From: Streptococcus suis
GTDB lineage: Bacteria > Bacillota > Bacilli > Lactobacillales > Streptococcaceae
Assembly: GCA_022354845.1 (NCBI GenBank)
Contig: CP031970.1
Span: forward strand, 1,798,001 to 1,862,000
Direction of reading: 5' to 3'
DNA: 64,000 nucleotides
The notes under the pieces were generated by a model, which did no database searches, was not told the DNA's origin, and worked only from the letters and a program-made list of their open reading frames with translations. Of the stretch, positions 1 through 7,826 are shown piece after piece (position 1 is the stretch's first letter; every line of letters starts with the position of its first letter). A program made the translations under genes and the position numbers.

Positions 1-4
1 CATA

Positions 5-238
5 CTATTGTAGATGTTTCTTTCTTTCCAAATAGTCTTCCTCAGAAATATTTCCTTTCGCATATTCTTTCTGAAGAATTTCCAAAGGTGGTTCGCTATT
101 AGAACTTTGATTCGGTTGATTGAAAAATAATTTTCCAATCAGAAACACTACCACAACCAACAATAGAATCCAAAAAATTCCCATAAACATCATAGTTCCC
201 ATTCCTCCTCTATTAAAAAAATTTAGACATTCAGACAT
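5..238 (-). CDS. SHOCT-domain small membrane protein
   Basis: A 77-residue protein with a hydrophobic segment at about residues 13-40 and a charged C-terminal tail (LEILQKEYAKGNISEEDY) that matches the SHOCT short C-terminal domain. It is expected in the membrane with the tail in the cytosol; the function of such proteins is unknown. It starts 2 bp after the stop of the upstream lgt copy on the same strand, so the two are probably co-transcribed. Its place at the edge of a copper-resistance island suggests envelope stress or metal handling, but that is guilt by association only. Confidence 0.75.
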   Translation of the reverse strand: MSECLNFFNRGGMGTMMFMGIFWILLLVVVVFLIGKLFFNQPNQSSNSEPPLEILQKEYAKGNISEEDYLERKKHLQ

Positions 239-240
239 GA

Positions 241-1125
241 CTATTCCTCCTTCTCTTTATTAAATTTTTCATCTGATTCAAGGTTTTTACTAGTTCTTAG
301 ATCCGTCATTCCTTCTAGATAATAGGGTTTTGAAGGATAATCTTGCCTGCGGAGATACCATATAAGGATGGATCCTATGAATAGGACAAGAGACAAGGCC
401 TGTGAAACACGCAGAAAATCACCAATCCATAGACTATCCGTTCTCATGCCTTCAATAAAGAATCTTCCCGTTGAGTACCAAAGCACGTAACTTAACGCTA
501 CTTCCCCTTGTCGTAACAACTGTTTACGATTCCGTAGAATGATAATGATCACAAATCCTAATAGACTCCATAATGACTCGTACAAAAATGTCGGATGGTA
601 GTAGGTGCCATTAATTTGCATTTGATCAATAATAAACTTTGGCAGGTAAAGGTTCTCCAAAAAGGTGCGGGTCACTGCTTCCCCATGGGCCTCCTGGTTG
701 ATAAAGTTCCCCCATCGGCCAATGGACTGCGCCAACAGAACATAGGGCGCCAGTATATCGAGCATCAATGAAAAAGGGATCCCTTTTTTCTTCGTGAACC
801 AGTACACGGCCAGCCCCCCTGCAATCAAACCGCCATAAATGGCGATGCCGCCTTGCCAAATGGCGATGATTTCAAGCGGTTTCTTGATATAATACTCCCA
901 TTGAAAAAGAACGTAATAAATTCTTGCTCCGATAAGTCCAAGGGGGATAGCCCACATTGCCATATCTGTAATGTCCTCTTCGCCCAAGCCTCTTTTCTTT
1001 CCTTCCTTAGAGGCAAGTGTGATGGCAAGCAACATAGCGCCGACAATAATTAAGCCATACCAATACAAGGTAAAAGGGCCAAAGGAAAACGCGACGCGGT
1101 CGATTGTTCCGACAATTGATTTCAT
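241..1125 (-). CDS. lgt: Prolipoprotein diacylglyceryl transferase (island copy)
   Basis: Transfers diacylglycerol from phosphatidylglycerol to the lipobox cysteine of prelipoproteins, at the membrane. The 294 residues fit the family. Visible signatures are YGGLIAGG near residue 97, the Lgt signature GRWGNFINQEAHG near residue 137, and the late arginine motif GRFFIEGMR. About seven hydrophobic segments are present. The ATG has AGGAG just upstream. The housekeeping lgt of streptococci normally sits beside hprK, so this copy in a copper island is probably an acquired extra. The same island encodes a lipoprotein (YdhK, 9126-9716) that needs Lgt. Base composition looks richer in GC than the AT-rich cop genes nearby. 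Confidence 0.93.
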   Translation of the reverse strand: MKSIVGTIDRVAFSFGPFTLYWYGLIIVGAMLLAITLASKEGKKRGLGEEDITDMAMWAIPLGLIGARIYYVLFQWEYYIKKPLEIIAIWQGGIAIYGGLIAGGLAVYWFTKKKGIPFSLMLDILAPYVLLAQSIGRWGNFINQEAHGEAVTRTFLENLYLPKFIIDQMQINGTYYHPTFLYESLWSLLGFVIIIILRNRKQLLRQGEVALSYVLWYSTGRFFIEGMRTDSLWIGDFLRVSQALSLVLFIGSILIWYLRRQDYPSKPYYLEGMTDLRTSKNLESDEKFNKEKEE

Positions 1126-1168
1126 AACTTACTCCTTACTGATTTTCATTCTGTATCCCGTTCGATAG

Positions 1169-1561
1169 TTATAAGCCCAAATAAGGCGCTGGATTGACCT
1201 GGATTCAGTTTTCGTATACTTCAAAGTGAAGATGGACGCCCGTAGAATCTCCGGTGGTTCCCATGATGCCCCGTTTTTGCCCCTGGGTCACTCGTTGCCC
1301 TGCCATTTGTAAGGCGAGCGCATCAATTTTTTCTTGAAGTGCGATGGTCCCTGTTCGCAACTGCTCCTTCCTTGCTTCTAAACCATCCAACTTTACTTGT
1401 TGGCTGATGCTTTCTCCATCTAATTCCTGCAGTTGCTTCTCAAGCTGCTCTTTCTCTTGTGTCAGGTCTTCAATACTTCGTGCATTTACATCCATAGGAA
1501 GGATGAGCAAACTCGATAAGAGTGGGATACTTATAAATTTGACAAGCTGCTTTCTGTCCAT
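1169..1561 (-). pseudogene. Broken M23 murein hydrolase (EnvC/NlpD type)
   Basis: A signal peptide (residues 1-28) is followed by a coiled coil (about 29-88), then directly by only the last part of an M23 peptidase domain (AGQRVTQGQ, then MGTTGDSTGVHLHFEVYEN). The usual linker and the first catalytic half of M23, with its HxxxD zinc ligands, are missing, so a large internal deletion of perhaps 200 residues is inferred. The reading frame stops at TGA (1205-1207). In the same frame beyond it the sequence reads IQVNPAPYLGL then TAA at 1169, the normal M23 ending, so the TGA probably replaced a GGA glycine codon. The start has a strong AGGAGG. It lies 43 bp upstream of lgt, same strand. Confidence 0.8.
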
Positions 1562-1877
1562 GTGTCCTCCTAGTTTCAGGCCAGGTGACGAATGTTAACG
1601 AATGTTGCCTGTTATTTCAATCATTATACCGTTACAACTATATGAGACAGGAACCTCCTTTCTTACTTTTATTGACTATACCAATGAATTATGTAGATTT
1701 TATGAAGTTGCCCCATCTTCATAAGAATCACATAATTTTTTGTTATTCTTATCAAGAAGATGAGAAATAATCTTTGTTCTCACTCATTTGGTTTGAATTT
1801 TGCTTGTTTCAGGGTTTGCCATTCGCAATCTGTTTCGTTTGTAGTATTGGCATAAAAATAAAAGAGGAGTGTTGAAG
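1562..1877. other. Divergent intergenic region in copper island
   Basis: This 316-bp gap separates the leftward M23/lgt/SHOCT unit from the rightward small membrane protein genes, so both promoters should lie here. I see a direct repeat CGAATGTT twice near 1590-1605 (GACGAATGTTAACGAATGTT) but no match to the CopY box TACANNTGTA. No credible gene is present. Confidence 0.5.
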
Positions 1878-2081
1878 ATGGAATTAATTATATTTGTGGT
1901 ACTGATGGTGGTTGGACACATGCTCATGATGTTTCTCATGCCTGGTATGCATGGCGGTCATAACCATAAAGGACATGACCATACCGGCGACGCGGAGGAT
2001 AAAAAGCGTCTGGAAGATGAAATCCAGCAATTAAGGAAAGAGCTGAGTGACATGAAAGCCCGATTAAACCAAAGCGAATGA
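1878..2081 (+). CDS. Small His-rich membrane protein (DUF2933-like)
   Basis: A 67-residue protein: one hydrophobic helix rich in methionine (residues 1-25), a His/Gly stretch (MHGGHNHKGHDH, about 25-36), then a charged coiled-coil tail. The ATG at 1878 is chosen over an in-frame GTG at 1869 because AGAGGAG sits eight bases before it. The Met and His clusters could bind copper ions, which fits the island, but no reaction is known. It is followed 16 bp later by a TIGR01906-type membrane protein on the same strand, probably the same transcript. Confidence 0.65.
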   Translation: MELIIFVVLMVVGHMLMMFLMPGMHGGHNHKGHDHTGDAEDKKRLEDEIQQLRKELSDMKARLNQSE

Positions 2082-2097
2082 TAAGGGGGCTGCTGTT

Positions 2098-2736
2098 TTG
2101 AGGCAAAAAATATTCTCCATAACTGGATTCATCATGATTTCGCTTTTCATCCTTTCCCTTTCCATCGCCGTCACCATCAACTTTACGCCGCTCTATTCGT
2201 TTGACATCGATTATTTGGAAATAACGGAAACGCTTAAAATGCCAAAGGAACAGATTTCAACAAATTACCGTATCCTCCTGAATTACCTGAATATGCCTTG
2301 GATAGCAGAACTTAACATGCCGGATTTTCCCAGTTCAGCGCGTGGGCTATTCCACTTTGTTGAAGTAAAAAAACTCTTTGCCTTAAATTATCTAATCCTA
2401 TTGTTTTCCGGCGTAGGCACGTTTGGATTTGTGCGGTATCTGAGTAGGAGACAACAATCTTGGCAGCTCCTGCTCTACTTCCGCCGGGGAACCCTTATTC
2501 CCCTTGCTATCCTTTTGGCTCTCCTGGTTAGCTTCGACACGTTGTTCGTGCTTTTCCATCAAGTTTTCTTTAACAATGACGCCTGGCTCTTCAATGCTAC
2601 TACTGATCCTATTATCTTAGCTTTACCTGCCGACTTCTTTATGCACAGTTTCCTCTTGGCCTTTGGATTAATCGAAGTCTTCCTAATCCTGGGGTACTTC
2701 ACTACTAAATATCGAATCTCTGCTCCAAGCCGTTGA
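2098..2736 (+). CDS. TIGR01906-family integral membrane protein
   Basis: A 212-residue protein with an N-terminal membrane anchor (residues 7-28), an extracytoplasmic segment of about 75 residues (LYSFDIDYLEI, NYRILLNYLNMPW), and three further membrane helices near residues 95-115, 135-155 and 180-200. This layout and the Y-xx-LxxYLN motif match the TIGR01906 family of Gram-positive bacteria, which has no known function. The start is TTG at 2098 with AAGGGGG eight bases upstream. A strong terminator follows at 2761-2801. Confidence 0.75.
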   Translation: MRQKIFSITGFIMISLFILSLSIAVTINFTPLYSFDIDYLEITETLKMPKEQISTNYRILLNYLNMPWIAELNMPDFPSSARGLFHFVEVKKLFALNYLILLFSGVGTFGFVRYLSRRQQSWQLLLYFRRGTLIPLAILLALLVSFDTLFVLFHQVFFNNDAWLFNATTDPIILALPADFFMHSFLLAFGLIEVFLILGYFTTKYRISAPSR

Positions 2737-2760
2737 TTAAAACGGTTATGGGTCATAAGA

Positions 2761-2801
2761 AAAACAGGGCTCTCCATCGAAAGCATGGGAGCCCTGTTTT
2801 T
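2761..2801 (+). terminator. Rho-independent terminator
   Basis: The arms AAAACAGGGCTC and GAGCCCTGTTTT pair perfectly around a loop of about 16 bases, followed by a T-rich tail. It closes the 1878-2736 transcript. The IS element was inserted just 14 bp beyond it. Confidence 0.85.
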
Positions 2802-2938
2802 ATCGAAAATTTATGGCTCTATAATTTCTGTAGTGGGTAAATCCACCATGGAAATTATGGAGCCTTTTTGAGTATATACAAAAAGTCCCATATGACCTAT
2901 AATGAAAAGCGACGAAACTCACATTAGAAAGGGTTCAT

Positions 2939-4265
2939 ATGGAACAACTAAATCTTATCACAAATTTTCTCAGAATTAAAGACAAAAATATCACTATCAC
3001 TGATGAATATGATATGGGAACTCACTTAGAACTCCACGGTTACTTGGATTACATGGATTCTAAATGCCCAAAATGCAAGGGACTAATGGCTAAATATGAT
3101 TTCCAGAAAGCCTCTAAGATCCCCTACCTAGAAACAGCTGGCTATCCACTCTTTATCCGCCTTAAAAAGCGTCGTTTCAAGTGTAAAGATTGTGGGAAAT
3201 TGGCTGTTGCTGAAACTCCTCTTGTCAAGAAAAACCACCAAATCTCTGTCGCTGTTAACCAGAAGATCGCTCAATTACTCATCGAAAATCAAGCAATGAC
3301 ACATATCGCACATAGGCTATCTATCTCAACATCATCAGTTATGAGAAAGCTCAATGAGTTCAAGTTTGAAACCGATTGGAATACCCTACCTGAGGTGATG
3401 AGTTGGGACGAGTATGCCTTCAAGAAGGGGAAGATGAGCTTCATCGCTCAAGATTTCAATTCCCTAAATGTCATAACCATTCTGGACGGAAGAACTCAAG
3501 CAACCATCCGAAACCACTTTCTTCGCTATCCTAGAAAGGTTAGAAATCGGGTCAAAGTGATTACCACGGATATGTTTAGTCCCTATTATCAACTTGCTAA
3601 CCCCTTCGCTCTTCTATTTCTGAGCTCAGGCTGAAACAGTCTATTCCCAGACTGTTTCACTCCCCAATGCAAAAATTGTACTCGACCACTTTCATATCGT
3701 GCAACACCTTAGTCGTGCTATGAACCGTGTCCGTATTCAAATTATGAATCAATTCGACAGAAAATCGCACGAATACCGAGCATTGAAACGTTACTGGAAA
3801 TTGATACAACAAGATAGTCGTAAACTCAGCGATAAACGATTTTATCGCCCTATGTTTCGAATGCATTTGACTAACAAGGAAATACTCGAAAAACTCCTGT
3901 CTTTCTCCAAGGAACTACGACAACACTATGAACTCTATCAATTTCTCTTGTTCCATTTCCAAGAGAAAAACTCAGATCATTTCTTCAGTCTCATCGAACA
4001 GGAAATAGCCATCGTTAATCCTATTTTCCAGACGGTATTTAAGACATTTCTAAAGGATAAAGATAAGGTTTTGAATGCCCTAGAATTGCGCTATTCCAAC
4101 GCCAAACTGGAATCTACCAATAATCTCATCAAAGTCATTAAGAGAAATGCCTTTGGTTTCAGGAACTTTGAAAACTTTAAAAAACGGGTTTTGATTGCCT
4201 TGAACAGTGAAAAGGGCTGGGGAGAGCCCTTTTCAGCTTATCTCCTAAAAACAAAAAAGAAATAA
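2939..4265 (+). pseudogene. ISL3-family transposase, interrupted
   Basis: The first part (2939-3598) has the zinc-ribbon cysteines (CPKC near residue 42, CKDC near 80), a helix-turn-helix, and the first two catalytic aspartates (SWDEYAF near 158 and TTDMFSPYY near 211). The second part (3663-4265, about 200 residues) resumes at PNAKIVLDHFHIVQHL and carries the catalytic glutamate region (LESTNNLIK). Between them about 65 bp of foreign palindromic DNA shifts the frame and brings a stop at 3632-3634. Adding the parts gives about 425 residues, the usual ISL3 size. The encoded transposase should be inactive unless supplied in trans. Confidence 0.88.
3601..3665 (-). repeat. Small palindromic element inserted in transposase
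   Basis: Read on the minus strand this segment starts GGGGAGTGAAACAGTCTGGG and contains the arms TGAAACAGTCT / AGACTGTTTCA (3632-3659). The same sequence, differing at only a handful of positions, occurs twice after rnjA (24708-24772 and 24812-24881). It disrupts the ISL3 transposase frame. A few transposase codons appear lost at the junction, so the insertion was not perfectly clean or has since decayed. Confidence 0.8.
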
Positions 4266-4651
4266 AGAAAGAGAGGACGAAGTTCGTCCTCTCCAGGTGT
4301 TAGCTTTTCATCTACCCCCTAGTTGACAAAGAGCCTAAAACGGATTTTGATTGCATTGAACAGTGAAAAGGGCTGGGGAGAGCCCTTTTCAGCTTATCCC
4401 CTAAAAACAAGAAAGAGATAAAGAAAGAGAGGACGAACTTCGTCCTCTCTAGGTCTTAGCTTTTCATCTACCCCCTACAGTTGACAAAGAGCCTAAAACG
4501 GATTTTGATTGCATTGAACAGTGAAAAGGGCTGGGGAGAGCCCTTTTCAGCTTATCCCCTAAAAACAAGAAAGAGATAAAGAAAGAGAGGACGAACTTCG
4601 TCCTCTCTAGGTCTTAGCTTTTCATCTACCCCCTACAGTTGACAAAGAGCC
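4178..4651 (+). repeat. Triplicated 158-bp IS right end
   Basis: The last roughly 158 bp of the IS (the transposase C-terminal codons, a GAGAGGACGA hairpin and the terminal repeat GACAAAGAGCC) are present three times in tandem, ending at 4335, 4493 and 4651. Copies two (4336-4493) and three (4494-4651) look identical to each other; copy one differs at several positions. Each copy includes a hairpin of GAGAGGACGAA with TTCGTCCTCTC (first at 4271-4293). This suggests recombination between stacked IS copies. Confidence 0.85.
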
Positions 4652-4685
4652 AATTTATCGATCTATGATTTTCCTTATACAGCAT

Positions 4686-4739
4686 ACTGGCTGGTCTGAC
4701 CCGATTCTGGAAGGGGGTCAAACCAGCCAGTGCTTTTTT
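4686..4739 (+). terminator. Hairpin terminator between IS and copB
   Basis: The arms ACTGGCTGGTCTGACCC and GGGGTCAAACCAGCCAGT form a long stem followed by a run of six T on the plus strand. On the minus strand, which reads out of copB, the stem lacks a good T run, so it mainly protects copB from rightward transcription, with weaker use for copB itself. Confidence 0.7.
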
Positions 4740-4754
4740 CGTTCCTGCTTCGTT

Positions 4755-6962
4755 TTATTTTGGATCTAATTTCAATGTCATAGCATTGATGGCAACGATA
4801 ACAGTGGAGAGGGACATGAGGACGGCACCGACTGCTGGACTTAATGTTATGCCAATTGGTGCTAGTATTCCTGCAGCAATTGGAATCGCGATAAAATTGT
4901 AGCCTGCTCCCCATACCAAGTTTTGTTTCATTTTACGTGTCGTCTTGTTTGCTAACTCGATAAAGGATTCAATATCCCCTGGATCAGACTGAGTAAGGAT
5001 AATATCCGCAGAATCCAAAGCTACTTGCGTTCCAGCTCCGATTGCAATACCTACGTCTGCCAAGGCAAGGGAAGGTGCGTCATTGACCCCGTCTCCCACC
5101 ATGATAACCGTCTTGTTTTGGTTTTTCATGGACTCGACCAGCTTGTACTTATCTTCCGGAGATTGATTGGCTTGGTATTGAATACCTAGAACTTCTGCAA
5201 CTCCTTGTGCAGCTTCCTCGTTATCACCAGTAGCCATGAGTGGTTCAATTCCGTATTTTTTCAGCACCTCGATCAAGTTTCTGCTGGTTTCTTTCAGTTC
5301 ATCTCCCAATGCGACAGCGCCGATTGCTTCATTATTTTCTACAAGGATACTTAAAGTAGCGCCTTTCGGAATATCCATACGCAATGCTTTTCCGTATGCC
5401 TTTTGGCTGATTAATTGATAGTGGTGGCCGTTCGCCTCCCCTTCTATTCCTGCTCCCGAAACGATTTCAATGGAGTCAAAGGAAACTGACTTAATGCCTT
5501 TCGCTTCAGCGTGGTTCACAATCGATTGGGCAATCGGGTGACTGGAGCCCGCCTCTATACCCGCCAACAAGCCTGTAATTTCTTCTTCAGAATATTTATC
5601 ACTCAAAACAGTGACGTCCAAGACTTTAAATTCACCAGTTGTTAAAGTACCTGTTTTATCCAATACCATAACATCCGCTTTAGTAGTTAATTCCAAAGCT
5701 TCTCTATTTTTAACCAGTAATCCTCGACTTGCACCCAAACTAGTACTACGTGATACTACCAAGGGAATAGCAAGACCCAAAGCATGTGGGCAGGCAATAA
5801 CTAACGCAGTCACAGTAAAGATAACGGCTGTAGGTAAATCTGCAATGATCATCCAGGCTACTAGAGCGATTAAAGCTACTACAACGGCAATGTAGAACAA
5901 CCAGCCAGCTACTTTGTGAGCCACATTCTCTGCTCGAGATGGTTGGCTTTGTGCTTGGCTGATTAATGTCTGAACCTGAGAAATGAAGGACTTATCGCCC
6001 GTCTGCTTTATTTCCACATAGAGGACTCCGCCACCATTGGTTGATCCACCGATGACCTCATCTCCGGGTTTTTTTTCAATTGGTTTCGATTCCCCAGTCA
6101 CAAGCGCTTCGTTTAAACGGGATTCTCCGCGGATAATGATACCATCAGCTGGAACATTTTCTCCTGCTTGAACACGGATAACATCTCCAATCTGAAGTTC
6201 AGACACAGGGCGAGTCTCAATCGAATCGTCTTCTAAAACAACATGAGCATCTTTCGGCACCAACTCAGCCAATGCTTTTTGCGCGTCCCCTGCTTCACCC
6301 AATGCCTTCATTTCAATCCAGTGTCCTAACAACATGATTAAAATTAACGTTGTAAACTCAAAGAAGAAGTCCATGACATGTTCTCCGGTCACATATCGAG
6401 CGGCCACTGCGTAAACACTATAGGCATAAGAAACCGTTATTCCCAAAGTAATCAAGGACATCATGCCTGGAGCTTTTGAATTAAACTCATCCTTCGCACC
6501 CATGTAGAATGGTTTTCCGCCATAAATGTATAGAATTGTTGCCAATACAGCTGCTACAACGTCTGCATAAGGAAAGATAATTTGGAAAGGCAACTGAATA
6601 TCCATCAAAGGCGTAATGAGTAAGATTGCAATTCCTAATGGGAGTGACTTCAAGAAAATCTCCTTAAAGCTACCGTGATGGTGGTGGGCATGCCCCCCCA
6701 TTGCGCCATGATCCATTTCACTGTGATCCATCGCACTATGATTCATCTTGCTGTGATCCATCTGACTATGATTCATCTTGCTGTGATCCATCTGACTATG
6801 ATTCATCTTGCTGTGATCCATCTTGCTGTGATCCATCGCACTATGATTCATCTTGCTGTGATCCATCTGACTATGTTCCATTTCATTATGGTCGTGTTTT
6901 GAGTGATCCATGTCACCGTGATTATGATGACTATGTGACGAATGTTTTTTGTTATTCCTCAT
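4755..6962 (-). CDS. copB: CopB-type copper-exporting P1B ATPase
   Basis: Pumps copper out of the cytosol using ATP. The 735 residues include about fourteen N-terminal pentads of the form M(D/N/E)HS(K/Q/A) at residues 18-87, a His/Met-rich metal-binding tail, then the P-type core: the actuator loop (LVTGESKPIEKKPG), the membrane motif ACPHALG (CPH, typical of the CopB/TcrB subgroup rather than CPC CopA), the phosphorylated aspartate in DKTGTLTTG, the SSHPIA nucleotide-domain motif and the GDGVNDAPSLALADVG hinge. The Met/His tail is encoded by repeating DNA that could change copy number. It is the last gene of a tcrYAZB-like set in which the A gene is mostly deleted. No CopY box is visible between it and copZ. 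Confidence 0.95.
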   Translation of the reverse strand: MRNNKKHSSHSHHNHGDMDHSKHDHNEMEHSQMDHSKMNHSAMDHSKMDHSKMNHSQMDHSKMNHSQMDHSKMNHSAMDHSEMDHGAMGGHAHHHHGSFKEIFLKSLPLGIAILLITPLMDIQLPFQIIFPYADVVAAVLATILYIYGGKPFYMGAKDEFNSKAPGMMSLITLGITVSYAYSVYAVAARYVTGEHVMDFFFEFTTLILIMLLGHWIEMKALGEAGDAQKALAELVPKDAHVVLEDDSIETRPVSELQIGDVIRVQAGENVPADGIIIRGESRLNEALVTGESKPIEKKPGDEVIGGSTNGGGVLYVEIKQTGDKSFISQVQTLISQAQSQPSRAENVAHKVAGWLFYIAVVVALIALVAWMIIADLPTAVIFTVTALVIACPHALGLAIPLVVSRSTSLGASRGLLVKNREALELTTKADVMVLDKTGTLTTGEFKVLDVTVLSDKYSEEEITGLLAGIEAGSSHPIAQSIVNHAEAKGIKSVSFDSIEIVSGAGIEGEANGHHYQLISQKAYGKALRMDIPKGATLSILVENNEAIGAVALGDELKETSRNLIEVLKKYGIEPLMATGDNEEAAQGVAEVLGIQYQANQSPEDKYKLVESMKNQNKTVIMVGDGVNDAPSLALADVGIAIGAGTQVALDSADIILTQSDPGDIESFIELANKTTRKMKQNLVWGAGYNFIAIPIAAGILAPIGITLSPAVGAVLMSLSTVIVAINAMTLKLDPK

Positions 6963-7100
6963 TTTTAATTCCTCCTTATTATATTAGAGACTGATTTTAA
7001 AGTTTTAGAACCTTCTCATCTAACACTGCATATAATTCTCATGAAAAGGGTTCTATATTTTATCTCTATCTACTATCTATGAATAAATGGTATTCGTACT

Positions 7101-7307
7101 TTATACACTTAATACTGAATAGTTAGTTTCTGCTAAAGCAGCATTGAGCGTTTCGGTATCAATCTCTGTTTGACTTTCAAGTACTGCTTTTTTAGTCGCT
7201 AAATCAACCTCTACAGATTCAACCCCTTCAATAGCTGAAAATTTTTCTTGCACTGTATTGGCACAACCTGCACATTTTACGCCATCTAATAAGACTTCTT
7301 TTTTCAT
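7101..7307 (-). CDS. copZ: CopZ copper chaperone
   Basis: A 68-residue HMA-domain protein with the copper-binding site KCAGCANTV at residues 11-19 (CxxC). It binds Cu(I) and hands it to the exporter or to CopY. The ATG at 7307 is chosen because all 68 residues match the CopZ/TcrZ family and AGGGGAA lies upstream; the longer open frame continuing to 7532 is only a remnant of copA joined in frame. Expression should come from the CopY-controlled promoter at 7673-7723, through the dead copA remnant. Confidence 0.9.
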   Translation of the reverse strand: MKKEVLLDGVKCAGCANTVQEKFSAIEGVESVEVDLATKKAVLESQTEIDTETLNAALAETNYSVLSV

Positions 7308-7634
7308 TATTCTATTCCCCTTTTTTTTATCTTCAGGTAATACTTCACTTAATACACTGTCTATACCCACTTGCTTAGCAATCGCTTTGGCTGTACGTTT
7401 GTTATCTCCAGTAATCATGATTACTTCAACACCGCGTCTTCTAAGTTCTTTAGCAGCCTTCATACTATTTTCCTTGAGTGTGTCAGCTACTGCGATAATT
7501 CCAGCTAGTTCTCCATCAACAGAGAGATACATCTAATGCTATAACAATCGGTACGAAATATCCAGTAATGATATCGGCCATTCGAGCAATGGGTGCTTTA
7601 GACCCTTGAGCATCTTCTACTAATTTTAATTTGG
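7308..7634 (-). pseudogene. copA: copA (P1B copper ATPase) remnant
   Basis: Two short pieces of a CopA/TcrA ATPase survive. The first (about 7634-7540) reads [20 protein letters not shown] then [10 protein letters not shown], the end of the actuator region and the next membrane helix. It then shifts frame into the second piece (7532-7320), with [17 protein letters not shown] and [20 protein letters not shown], part of the nucleotide-binding and hinge domain, ending at LPEDKK. The N-terminal metal domain, CPC motif, DKTG phosphorylation site and C-terminus are gone. Only promoter function and perhaps translational read-in to copZ remain. Confidence 0.85.
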
Positions 7635-7672
7635 ATATTCATCACCATTATTTCTCACTTCCCTTTTGCGTT

Positions 7673-7723
7673 TACAAAAGTAACCTACAACCGCAGTCTA
7701 CACTCGTAAACTATGGCTGTCAA
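7673..7723 (-). promoter_or_regulatory. CopY-controlled promoter of copA'/copZ
   Basis: On the minus strand: TTGACA (-35, 7718-7723), a 17-bp spacer, TAGACT (-10, 7695-7700). Two near-matches to the CopY box TACANNTGTA overlap and follow the -10: TACACTCGTA (7699-7708) and TACAAAAGTA (7673-7682), each one mismatch as read on the plus strand. Confidence 0.75.
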
Positions 7724-7826
7724 GGAATTTTTATTGCGTCTCATATAAAGCATTAAAAATACCTATCTACCTTTAGATGATACACGCACCTTCCATATAG
7801 ATACCAGGAATCAGATGAATAAGGAG

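Larger units (their letters stand above)
2815..4651 (+). mobile_element. ISL3-family insertion sequence (IS1167-like) with extra right ends
   Basis: The left end (GGCTCTATAATTTCTGTAG at 2815) and the reverse complement of the right end (GGCTCTTTGTCAACTGTAG, at 4651) form imperfect terminal inverted repeats. A 7-bp direct repeat AATTTAT flanks the element at 2808-2814 and 4652-4658, which I read as the target-site duplication. The transposase (2939-4265) is disrupted. The right end occurs three times (ending at 4335, 4493 and 4651); only the outermost copy abuts the target duplication. Confidence 0.85.

Noticed and set aside
6675..6994. Two plus-strand open frames with CDPS-, MIHL-type repeats opposite copB
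   Set aside because: They are antisense readings of the pentad-repeat DNA that encodes the CopB metal-binding tail; no SD and no protein-like composition.
7101..7532. A single 143-residue ATPase-HMA fusion protein
   Set aside because: The first 75 residues are a broken piece of CopA without start or catalytic motifs; CopZ is complete from its own ATG at 7307 with an SD.
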